Origin: Coprinellus micaceus
Lineage: Eukaryota; Basidiomycota; Agaricomycetes; Agaricales; Psathyrellaceae
Direction of reading: 5' to 3'
Length of the DNA: 64,000 bases
Assembly (NCBI GenBank): GCA_951394405.1
Contig: OX596339.1
Coordinates: 1,240,001-1,304,000 of the forward strand
Under the pieces are notes generated by a model. The model made no database searches. It was given only the letters and a program-made list of their open reading frames with translations, and was not told where the DNA came from. The position numbers were made by a program, and so were the translations under genes. Positions 24,436 through 34,917 of this stretch are shown piece after piece (within the stretch, counting starts at the first letter, position 1; each line of letters opens with the position of its first letter).

Positions 24436-26261
24436 TGAGAGGGTGGGGAGGGGACGGGGCCAAGGGAGGGAATAGGTAAAAACCTTGAGCAGAAAAGAGG
24501 CTCAAGGAATTGACGGTAAGAAGCAGGTGGTGTGCCTTTCCACTGTCCTGGAGAGTGGAAGTGACAGCGCGTTATATACTGGGCGAGCAGGGTGGTGTGT
24601 TCGAGTCGATGTCCTGGAATGGAAATGAGAAGCTGTTCATAAGAAAGCGGATGTAACTTTCTACGCACCGTTAATTGATTCGCCTGGTTAGCCCGTTGGG
24701 CCGCCTTCGGTGAATTCCTCGTCGCACACGGAGCGTCATGCACATTCGCTTCCTCTGAAAGCGGTCGCCGCGATGTCGCCCACGATGCTGGGGTCGAAAG
24801 AATGCTGAGAGGAGAATTGGAATGACGGTGTCGACAACACATACACACGGTTTTGAATGCCTCAGAACGCAGAAGGCAACGAAGGGAAGTCCGGATGTGA
24901 GCCATTCAAGAGAACCACAGGCGGTTTCGCTGTCAAGCATTGCGGAACTCCGACCGGATTCCTGCCTTTACGTCCAATCGGGGTGGCCTGAGCGGGGAAG
25001 GATAGGAAGGTCGATCGGAGAGGTACGCATCGGTCCTCTTGTTTTCTTTGCGCGAAGTATCATGGCGCCGTCATAGGTTCTGGAAGCTGTTCCTCTGCGG
25101 AATAATGCTCGCAGAATTTCGAGGGCTTGCCAGGCTCGGACCTGGATTGTTCATACCCGGCCTGGCGAGGTAAGTCCTCCACCAATAACAGGGCGAAGAA
25201 CGCGTACGTGCGATGTCACTCCTACTTCGGATGAAGGGCTGCATTGCGTAGGTTGGTCAGGTTCTAGCCCGCCGTTATCTGTTTGATGACCGCTCGGTGA
25301 AGCGTTGAATCTCGCTTTATGTGCCTGTATCTGTAAGTATCCGCGATCCCAGGTTCGTACATAGGATTCTAGGATAGGGCGATCTATGGCGGAAGTCGGC
25401 TCCGATAGACGTTGAAGCAATGGGTGTAGGCAGTAAGCCCGGCAAAGCCCAAAAAGCCATAGTTTCCGCCACTAGCCGCCGGAGCACGCGGAGACTCTGT
25501 ACTGAAGGGAAATGCGATGCATTCGGCCTGGACATTGGCGTTAGCAGGGTGGAAAGCGATGAAGGCTGGCAAATTTTACGAAAGCTCATTCCTCGACAAT
25601 GTTGTAGGACGTGGTCGGGGATCGGCCATGGGCACACCCCGATGACTTGGGAATCGAGTACTTCAGAGCTGGCACTTCATTTTGCAGAGAATTTCAGAAG
25701 TGATTAGTATCTCCGAGATATAAGGGAATTCCTCTTGGGGTCGGAATGGAAAACATAAAGTAGATCCAGCGTGGACGACTCGGCGACGGCACCCCTTCCG
25801 TCCTCGTCATTCAGCTTCAGAGGTACTTTGACCACTAGCACGAGCTTCTTCATGTTTAGTGGGGTTCAACAGCTCAATTCAAGCCCGCAAGAGGCGCAAT
25901 GTGAGACTGCAGAACAAAGCTTCTGTCGTTACTATCCGTTTCTGCAACCAGGCTTAGTTTGGAACAACTACACGCGTACGAGAGAGATATACGCTCACAA
26001 TAATCACAATAGAGGTCGTGTTCAGGGCATCCCGTCCACCTCACCTCGCTGTAGTCAGTGAACACTGGAGAACGCGTTGGAAAGAGGTTGAGAGGAGGCA
26101 ATCCAAGGTGCGTGGGAGACCGCCGTGTTGGCGCTGTGGCTGTGAGGCGGCCCGCTGCTTCAACTTGATTTGCGGCACGTGTGTCCTGGTCCGTGCCAAA
26201 TGGGCTCGGTGACGAAAGAGGCTCTTTCACATCGACCACGACCACGACCACACCACCAACG
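24436..26261. other. Intergenic, divergent promoters
   Basis: This lies between the terpene synthase start (minus, 24435) and the RING-like gene start (plus, 26262). Several 60-200 residue frames occur but none resembles a family or shows a plausible exon series. Minus-strand frames at 25874-26533 overlap the real plus-strand exon and look like shadows. Confidence 0.4.
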
Positions 26262-27903
26262 ATGGCGACCGCCGTCGAGACTATGTCTCTGGGAGAGAAC
26301 TCCCGAATGAGCTCGAGACAGCCCACCAACCCTCCCGAGGTTATTGATGTCGACCTCCTCGACGACGACGACATCCAAATAGCTCCAGCCCGCCGGCCAC
26401 CTCTACCTCGCCTGCCACGTGTAGCAGGACCGTCCAGGGTGTCAGGGACGAGCACCCCGGAAACGATTGATCTGGTTGATGATAGTGACGATGAGGGTCC
26501 ATCAACGAGTTCAGGGCGTCGAGGTGAGTTCAAGTCTAAAGGCTGTCCGCCAGTCGCCGCAGTCTAATCCGGCTCCGCTAGTGGAACGGCGACGGCTTTT
26601 CTCCCCACCACCTCGTCTGAATAGACCAGTCGTATTGATACCTCCTGTTCCTCGGGTTCCAGCCCAATATGCAGGGCACACTTCTATGGTTCACCGACCC
26701 CCACCTCGAGGAATCCCACCCCCACCACCGCCCGTGCGCGCAGTAGACCGGGAATTTTCCCTGAACCTTGGACGAACAGCATCGCCAGCAGCGGGTCCAT
26801 CAAACCGTCAGCCGCAATCCGCGGCACAAGCGCCCCATGCAGCCCCGCGCTCGCACCATGTCCCCACCTTGGGATTGGGAGGAGCAATCATCTCGGATAA
26901 CCGCGCACGCCTCGCCGCAGAACGACGCGCTGGGATCCCTCGATCGCAGATAGCGGAAGGTTTCGTGCCCAACGTCATTCGACGGGTATATCCCTTGGCC
27001 ACGACATTCAGCACTATATTCGGCGCCAGAGACCAGGACATCCTTGACGAAGAAGAGGCGGAGTATTACGAGTATATGCGAGTTCGGGACCGGTTCAAGA
27101 AACCTCTCGCTGAACCCGAGCACTACAAGCCATCCTATACGCACCCTAATCCCCTTGAGCCTGGTTTCACCGGCGACTTTGCCCCCGAAGAGACTGAAGG
27201 CAACTCAACTCTCCCGCAGATTTCCAAGTCCGAGCCCATTGTTATTCTCGACGACGGCGAAGAAGAGCAAGTAGAGAAGAAGGAAGAAATCAAGATGAGC
27301 ACCCTTCTTGTCTGCGCGAACTGCTGTGAACCCCTCATCCTCAACTCCGGCCTGACGGGCTCTGACGCCTCGAACCGGCGAATCTGGGCACTCCGATGTG
27401 GACACCTAATAGACGGGAAATGCCTCGCCAAGATCGGGCAGCCTGCTCCCGTCATCGTCGATCCCAAAGGGAAAGGGAAGGCGAGGGAGGAGATCCCTTA
27501 CGGTGAAGATCCAAGCCGCGGCCACAGTCAAGACGACCCTACTCTCGATCCACCTGCTCCCGAACCAGCCAGCATACGATCTCGCCTTCGTTCGCATGCC
27601 CATCACGCCGCTCCTGCAACGGCTGCAAACGGGAACCCTTCCTCGGAAGATCCTCCCAGCGGTGCGGCCACTGGGACTTCGCCTGGATCGGCGTCGCGGA
27701 AGCGAAAGCGTGGGCCGACGAAGGCTGCTGCGAACAAGAAACCCAAGGTCGAAGCAGAGTATGAATGGGCGTGCCCTGTGCCGAACTGTAGCAGGGTACA
27801 TGTGAGTGTGAAGATCAATGGGGTGTGGGGACCGGAGAAGGAGAGGCTGTCCAAGAAGGAGAAGGACTCCCAGCCAAAGGGCGTCCTCGCCGTGTTTGCG
27901 TAG
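26262..27903 (+). CDS. RING-like protein with three SUMO-interaction-like motifs
   Basis: Exon 1 is 26262-26523, the intron is 26524-26581 (GTGAGT...CGCTAG), and exon 2 is 26582-27903, giving 527 residues. It starts MATAVETMSLGENS. Hydrophobic-acidic patches EVIDVDLLDDDD and ETIDLVDDSDDE near the N-terminus, and PIVILDDGEEE before the metal-binding region, fit the SUMO-interaction consensus (V/I-x-V/I-V/I beside Asp/Glu). The middle is Pro/Arg-rich. A RING-like cluster follows: CANC, then LRCGHLIDGKC. Only after a disordered basic insert of over 100 residues (with SRKRKRG as a likely nuclear signal) comes the last pair, CPVPNC. SIMs plus RING define SUMO-targeted ubiquitin ligases such as RNF4 and Slx5/Slx8. 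The function here is inference, because the long insert splits the RING. Orthologues may be annotated as cell cycle control protein; I am not sure of that. Confidence 0.72.
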
Positions 27904-28446
27904 GCGCGTTGCTGTCTTTCGCTTTTTCTAAATTTGTTGTCTTGCTTTCCCAATGGAGACCAGTTTTGGATTTCTGGTTTCCATCATTATCACTGTAGCC
28001 TATACTATTCCTATTCATCCTTCATTATCTCAGCCTACCTTACCTGCATCATCTTCTTTACAATTATCCTTCAGAAAGCGAACTGCAATCAAGGTGACAT
28101 TGACTTGAACCTGAAGCCGTCTAGTGCGATAGTCTAGCTATGTTGTTATGGACATTCAAACCCTGCAAACTAGTCGCCAGGGTGTCCCGCCACAGGCGAG
28201 ACCAAGCGGGCTGGCCGCAGATACAGATGGGAGAGGGAGAGATGGGCAGCAAAACCACATGAGAGCCGTGACATGAGACGGAAGAGAGATAGATAGAGGA
28301 AGGAAATGCAAAGGATGGCGAGAGCGATAGTGGGCGATTCAGAGAACGCACGACCAACTAAGGTGTGCGTGTGATAGCAGGGCGACTCTTCTCTCGGAAG
28401 GTACCATGGAACCTCAGAACGAGTCTGAGGCTCGGCCAAAGGCCAT
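27904..28446. other. Spacer between convergent genes
   Basis: No gene seen. It should contain the 3' ends of the RING-like gene (plus) and the DUF1996 gene (minus). It is T- and AT-rich around 27920-28075. Confidence 0.45.
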
Positions 28447-30304
28447 CTAGCCCATATAGTAGTAGTCATCGACGTCGAAGTCATACCTCTTGTGGTGACT
28501 GTTGAACGAGAGCCTCGGCTTGCCATGATGATGGTTGGGCTTGCCAGGCTTGGTCGGGGAGCGTCCCATCTTCGGCCTGCAGATCTTGGTGTAGGAAGGC
28601 TTCGCAGGGAGAGCGACGGCGGTTGTGGTTGTAGCAGGAGGCTTGACACCAGTGGGGGAACTCTGAGCGGGCTTGCTCGTAACAGAGGATCCGGCGGGGG
28701 CAGACGGGCTCCCGACCGTAGTGACCGAGCCCGCCGTGGTGGTCGTGGGCTGGGGTGCGACGAGGACCGGGGGACTAGTGACGGAGGGGGCACCGGTTGA
28801 GCTCGACGAGGTGGGCGTAGCCACGGGCTTGGATGTCGTGGGTACCGTGACAGCGGCGCTGGTCGAGGTCGTGGACGTGGCGTCCGGGTATCCAGCAGAA
28901 GTTGAAGAAGTGGTGACCGCGGAGGACGAGGTCGACGAGTCTTGGGCCGAGGTAGTTGTCGCAGCAGCCGAAGTCGTGCTGGTCGATGAGGCAGGGGTGG
29001 TGGAGACAGTGACGGGACCTCCAACAGGCGTACCAGGAGCAGGTGCAACGTTGCCGGTGTAAGCGTACACGGGGGAGATAAGGGCGGGAAGGACAGCATC
29101 CCTGTACATGGTGGCATCCTTGCCTGCGGGCTGAACGGGATTGTTACCGGGGAGCTTGCTCAACATGCCAAGAGCTATACGGTAGGCGAGCAATCAGCAT
29201 TTGGGTTATGAGCGGCGAAGGAGAGGCGAAGACGTACTACGTTCGTTGACACCTTGGGTAATGTGGCACTGGTAGCCGTCAGGCTGGAGAGTGAAAAGCT
29301 TCTTGCCGTCCTGGGCGCAACATTTGGGCTACAATATCACGGTGAGCGTTGGAACACGGATTTTGGGTGGAAGGGACATACAGAACCGTAGGGATCACAG
29401 TTGCAGCCGTCAACAGCCTTCTGGAGAACGCCATCGTCCCAGCCATTGAACACATCGGCGTGGTTTCCGTACCCAGTATCATCACCGTACGAGAAGCTAT
29501 AGGAATTGAAAGACGAAAATCAGCTTCTCGATAAGCTAGAATAGAGGGCTGATGAGAACAGACGTACACAAACGGTTGGTTGGGGTTCTTCGCCTGGTCA
29601 CGGTACTTGTCGAACTCTCCAGTGTTCCAGTAGATCTCCATGAACACACGAGGAATGTTAACCGGGTAATTGGGGTCCAAGCAATCGCCAGAATCGGGGC
29701 CTCCAGATCGGAAAGCAACATGGGACTTGTGGTCAGGGGAATCGAGGTTCTTGCCGTCCCAGCAGCTGGGGAAGTTGATCTGCGAACGGATGCCGGAGGG
29801 GCAGAACTTCTCGGGGAGCGCTGAATGCCTGGTCGTCGCGCCCTGGAAGTCAAGGCAGAGATAATCGATTGCCTTCTGGGCGGGGTCGGCGGCGTTGTAG
29901 GTCCTCTTGGAGGGCGTCCCACTGATCATGCGGAAGTCCTTGGGGAAGGCGGTGGTGGTTCCAGCCTTATCGGGGAAGAGGTAGTAGACGACTGCACCAC
30001 CGTCGAGGCTGGAGAAGCTGCCGTTTGCCCACTGGAAGTAAAGGAGCGGCGCCCAGTAGTTGGACTTGTCCTCCTTGATCGGCGTGGAGGTGCACTCGCT
30101 CTGCTGCAACTTCTCCGTGGAGGTGGTGACCCCAAAATTGCTTCCACCGAAGATAATATGGGTGTGACCGGACACCGTACCAGGGTTGACAATGGGGTCG
30201 ATACGTTCTTTGGCAATGGCGTGCATGCCCATGAGCCAATAGGCGTTGGCCGTGCTCATGGAGAGCGCGAGAAAGACATAAGAGAGGATGGTTGAGGCGC
30301 CCAT
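28447..30304 (-). CDS. Secreted DUF1996 protein with Ser/Thr-rich tail
   Basis: It starts MGASTILSYVFLALSMSTANA, a clear signal peptide, followed directly by YWLMGMHAIAKERIDPIVNPG, the characteristic opening of DUF1996. Further landmarks are VSGHTHIIFGGSNFG, YWAPLLYFQWANGSF, FCPSGIRSQINFPSCWDGKNLDS and IPRVFMEIYWNTGEFD. Three or four introns then separate FSYGDDTGYGNHADVFNGWD, CNCDPYGS, CCAQDGKKLFTLQPDGYQC and the last exon. That exon carries a tail of roughly 150 residues rich in Ser, Thr, Ala and Pro, likely heavily O-glycosylated. It ends in a basic, His- and Tyr-rich segment (HHHGK, DYYYMG). DUF1996 proteins are common secreted fungal proteins of unknown activity. No GPI signal or WSC domain is visible. 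Extracellular or wall location is inferred from the signal peptide and tail. Confidence 0.88.
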
Positions 30305-33300
30305 CGCCGCGAAGCTCAGAGGGTGAGAGTCTAAAAATGAGTGTCGTTCAAAGGAATGAGGGAATGGAGCCTTGACGAGGCCCTGACGGAGAGAGAGGGG
30401 GGAGGGGGAGGAGGGGAGGGTGCTGCCCGTGAAGGTTGAGAGGAGGGAGAGGAAGTGGAAAGAAGATTGGCCTCAACGCCATCAACTGGTGCCGGTATTT
30501 GAGCTCCACACCCACCGCTCGAGGAAAACGAACCACCGAACCGAGTCCGCCTGCCGTAACGACCAGGTGATGGTTGCAGGCGGTTATTATGCGAAACCTC
30601 AATATGAATAAGCGCCGTCCAAGCCACCCCGCATCAAACACCTGGTCCGGTTGCAATGGCAGAAGGAGGCTCGCTGAGGCTCGCCTTGTGATGAAAAGTT
30701 TTGCAGAAGCGACCCGCCCTTCCAGGAGGGGCTGGCTCACCTCGCAGAGACAAGGGACAGTCAAACCTTGTCAAGGTTGCTAGAATATCAAAGTCATATC
30801 TCAAATGAGCATGAAAAACGTGTTCTGTATCTCGAAATACCTGCCAAACCCGGGCTTGGCAACTTACCGGCATCATCCCCTGAACTTCGTCGAACCGAGC
30901 CCGAGACGACCCATAAGGCGCTCTTTCTCACTGGTCTATTGAATTCAGAATTTCAGAGGTGATATAGACGATGCCGGGATCATGATACTGATGCAAGGCC
31001 CACGGGTGGGTTTATCATCCCCCGACTTCTCGAGAACTGGAGTCGACAAGTCGAACGTGCAGCATCGAAGCCGCTCCGTCGACGACCACTATTAGGACTG
31101 TTCATTACAATGTCTTCTATATAGACGTCGTCGGGGGCGCTGCGGCTCAAAGCAATGCTTTTCTTCGCTAGTTAGGTTCGAAGGAAATCATTGGGTAATG
31201 CGCACCTCTGTCGGGACAACGGAAGTCATTATTGCCCTGATGTAGACTTGATGTCATTCGTGCCTGACGACCGAACCTCTTGTGCAACGTTGTGTTCCCG
31301 TAATGTTCTGGATGTCGCAAGCCACATTCCAATTCCAACGAGACCTTTATGAACTTCTGTCGTGCTGGCTGCTAGGTGATCCTTGACAGGAACTTTCTAT
31401 CCCCTCCCTGTCTCGGCATTAAAGCACGAGGAGGCGGAGATGGGTGAACGCACCGTTAAATCTTTAACAGGAATGCTCAAATCCATATCCAATAGACTGG
31501 GACCACATGCTTGCGTATCTTCTCCGCTATCAGCGTCGTTAGGTCGTGAGCGCTTCCACCTCCTCCCGTACAAGAAGCCGCCAAGATCAGGCTTCATCAG
31601 GGCGGCATCTAGCCCTGTCGTCCGACAGTATGAAATCGTTGCTGCGTGTGTGTTTGTGTCGATATATGGGCGAGCTGAATGGGTCGTCCGAGGTAGATAT
31701 TCCCAGTGTCCGCAACCACTCTGGGCCGCCAACCTAAGCGGATACACGATCATCAGTCAAGGTCTCCAGGCTACAAAAAGGCAAACACCAACCCCAGGAG
31801 TCGTTTCGTTCACAACTGTTTGTTGATAGCCCGCTCATCATCACTAGGTGTATGGCAGCGCTCAAGTTCTCCGGTGCTGATTGAGGCCAAAGTTCCAGTA
31901 AGTAGTGACGAGAATGGTTTACCACACGACCCTTTCAGCCACTACTAGAAGCCACCACGACATATTCCGCGGTCGGCTGAAGATCAGCCCTGTGTATCTC
32001 GAGATGGCGACAATCAACGGTATGAACCGAGTCGGCATCGCGTGCGTACACGCTCGCCGACTGTGCAGGGGTAATCTGGCGTTGAAATAGAACCTCCCGA
32101 GCCGATGCCAAGAGTCTCGAGAGCCCCATCCACGGGGATGCGTGAAGGAAAACAGTAGGTTCGAACCACTGAGGCGGTTGGCAGTCCGATGGGCTACTAC
32201 TGGAGGTTTTCGAGGCAGTGTGAGAAGTGGGGGAAAGGGCAGCAGCTCTCCGTCGGCGAACGCAACTGCGACGATTCCATTCTGGATCCCTCCACTCGAC
32301 CTTGAAGATGGTGGCGGAAGGAAAGATATGCTTTGACTCACTGTCACGGTGTGGCCGCGCTGACCAATTCCCTCCGAGCCAAGCTGGAGCCAAACACGAC
32401 CAAAGGACGAAATAGGCGCCCAACACCGTTCCCACGTGGACCCTCCGGACCATTCGGCGCTTGGCACCGCGCTGACTCGGGCTAGGATATTTTAAGCTTT
32501 TGGTCAGAAAGAGGCTTCTACCGTTGAAGGAGGTCAAAGGGCGGGCGGTAGGACGTTCTTCAGAGCCGAAAGTCTCCGTAAGTGGGTGTTTGCTTTGTAT
32601 TTTCCAACCCTAGTACCCAAATAACAGCCCTGTTGTGTCCAAGTGGACTGGTCAGCGCGCAACGCCGGTCAAGGAAGTGTTCAAATGGTGAGGAGGCAAA
32701 GTCCCGGGACTTTGGCTTGAGCCCTAAATTTTCCCTGGCTCACCTTGAACGGGAGAGAAAACCCGACGATCTTAAAACCTTCCAAAATGGGATGCTGGCC
32801 AAGTTCCCGTACAATGGCGTCGGCGGTTATGGTTCCTCCGTGATCATTATGAATTCCTGGGACTCGAAGGAAAGACAGAAGGCGAAGTGCAAGGGTCATT
32901 AGAGAGACAAAAGTACTTCAAAACGGCACTTGGACTCTCCAAGACCGAATGCGACCGACGCTCGATGAGGATGATTTGCGCCCTAACTTGGAAGGGGTGC
33001 TGGCGGGCTGTGGGTGTGTGAGTTGCGCCCACACCCGCTAGTAGAGATGCCAAGGAATCCGAGGTTCTCCAGGAGGTGAGATAGCCGTTGTTGGAGTCGC
33101 TTGGACGCCATCCAACGGCTGGATTCCCTGCTGGGACGCTCATGTCTCTCGTTCGGAAAAGTGCGAGGTAACCTTTCCCCCATTCAGCAGGCAGGGTAGT
33201 GAAAAGAACGGCCGAGTTGCCGTCCATCTCTGTATTCACAAGACGCCTCCTACTCGCAATTAGTCCCAATCCCTCAGTCCGATGATGAGGGTCGCTTGAG

Positions 33301-33484
33301 AATAAGAGCCCGTTAGCCTTTCGAAGCATGGAGTTGAAGTCCACGCAGCGCGTCGCAGGAGGGCGAGAGCCAGACGGGGTTTCTGGATCATATTTAAACT
33401 AAAGGGGGTTCAACGTTGCAAAGGGAACGGAACGTGTAGATCATGTAGATGGAAGGGTGGACTGTGATAAGAGCGAAAATCGAA
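30305..33484. other. 3.2 kb gene-poor stretch
   Basis: I find no frame with family resemblance on either strand, and no exon series like the one hidden at 33.5-34.8 kb. The longest frames (182 and 200 codons, minus strand, around 31.9-32.5 kb) overlap each other in different phases and have no recognisable motif. A minus-strand frame at 32847-33344 starting MDFNSMLRKANGL is the only one I would check with transcripts. The right end should hold the NAS6 terminator. Confidence 0.4.
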
Positions 33485-34761
33485 TCACTCTTTCCCGCAG
33501 TGGTCGATAACATATTGTCGGGCGAGCTTCTGCTCCTGGCCACCCACGCCAAGGACTTGCTCAGGAGTTTCGTTCTCCAGGTTTTCCTACGCATCGCATC
33601 TAAGAGTTTGTCACAAGCAAATGAGGAAGAGTGGCAACGCACCCTGGTGCGGTCTGCGCCAGCGTTGATGAGGATAACGGCAGCCTCAGCATGAGCCGAG
33701 TCCATCGCAAGATGAAGGGGGGTATTGCCTACATATGGAAAGTACGGCAGAGAGAAACAACTCAGCACGAGTTCCTGTGTGAAAGGTGGATCGAAATGAG
33801 AGTGATTTACCAGTTCGATCAGCAGTGTTTAACCTGAGTTTGTTTGAAGGGGTCGAAGATTCGAGAAGAAGGTGAATGAAGCCCACAGAACCCGTTGTTG
33901 CTGCCCGATGCCTGAGTAAAGGAGATGTATGGGGTCAGAAGCGAGCGAAGATGAGCATGAAACGGGGTTTACAGAGGCAGCTGGTTCGCCTTATCCCTGG
34001 CGTTGTACTTCTCCGTTTCTTCAGAACTCCTCGGCTATAGACCATCCAGTAAAGAGCACGTACGTTTGCACCTCGTGAGAGGAGCAGCCTGCCAGCCTGT
34101 AGGACACGCATTAGAACCCAGCTTGCGCGATGACCAAATTGTGCGACAACTCACGTCGATTCGGGTCTTTGAGGCTGCATAATGTCTGCGAAAACCGTGA
34201 GCCTAGACTTTCACACAAATACTCAAAGAAAGGAACTCTCACAAAGGGGTGGTTCCTTTGTCGGTCGTCCTGTCCAAAAGGCTCCCGTCAGCTCCTAAAA
34301 GTCACACCTGGTCGGGCTTACGGGACTTGCCTGTTTACGTCCGCCCCAGCACCTATCAGTTCTTGCACAATTTCCGTGTGGCCAGCGCTGACTGCATTGC
34401 ATTAGATGCGTAATGTATCGAGCCATTAGTCCTGTACCTGCAATATGGAGAGGTGTCCAGCCACTGTTGTCAGAGTGATCCACCTCGGCTTTGCGATCGA
34501 TGAGAAAGCGGGCGATATCCAGGGCCCCGGAGGAAGCGGCCCAATGCAGAGGCGTTCTTTCATCCTAGGCCAAGCTTAATCTTACCTCTACTGCTCTCAA
34601 GGTTTAACGTACCACATCGACAGACTTTACGAGCGCTGGGTCCTCCGACACCAACGACCGCAACACGTTCAGCTGCTCTATCCGCCGCGTTAACGCCATC
34701 TCGTCCGTTTTGGTGAGCAAGACTCACTGTTCTGGGCTGCCGTGTGCACCGTGATGGACAT
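33485..34761 (-). CDS. NAS6: Ankyrin-repeat proteasome assembly chaperone (gankyrin/PSMD10)
   Basis: Chaperone that holds the C-terminal tail of Rpt3 while the 19S regulatory particle base is assembled. It is about 240 residues in roughly ten small exons. It starts MSITVHTAAQN at 34761, continues QLNVLRSLVSEDPALVKSVDV, then runs of ankyrin repeats: DERTPLHWAASSGALDIARF, NSGWTPLHIA, SAGHTEIVQELIGAGADVN, RTTDKGTTPLHYAASKTRID, AGRLLLSRGAN, NARDKANQLPLHRAATTGSV and NTPLHLAMDSAHAEAAVI. The conserved tail ENLENETPEQVLGVGGQEQK leads to HCGKE and the stop at 33485. Every junction joins in frame through GT-AG ends except the intron at 34330-34270, which has a GCAAGT donor. The repeat order and tail match Nas6/gankyrin rather than a generic ankyrin protein. 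It shares a 156 bp divergent promoter region with TFB2. Confidence 0.9.
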
Positions 34762-34917
34762 TGTATAGCTTCGACGTGAGGGTTCCTCTTAAGATCTCGA
34801 AGACGCGTCTCCATCCTGGATTTCAATAATGACGCGTCATGGGCACGTGACAGTTAATTCGGATGGAACCCTAACCTAAGGACGGCCCCTCCTTCCTTGC
34901 CTTCGTTCCAACACACC
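34762..34917. promoter_or_regulatory. Divergent promoter of NAS6 and TFB2
   Basis: The two start codons are 156 bp apart on opposite strands, so this short segment must hold both core promoters and 5' leaders. The 3' part is C/T-rich (cggcccctccttccttgccttcg region). It contains atgacgcgtcat at about 34830-34841, a perfect 12-base palindrome with a TGACG half-site like those bound by bZIP (ATF/CREB type) factors. I see no clear TATA box. Confidence 0.6.

Noticed and set aside
25874..26533. 219-codon minus-strand frame
   Set aside because: It overlaps the first exon of the RING-like gene on the other strand and has no family resemblance.
32155..32170. Possible second tRNA (T-loop-like ggttcgaacc)
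   Set aside because: No acceptor, D or anticodon stems can be folded around it.
31919..32537. Overlapping 182- and 200-codon minus-strand frames
   Set aside because: Two phases are open over the same DNA with no recognisable motif in either; I treat both as chance.
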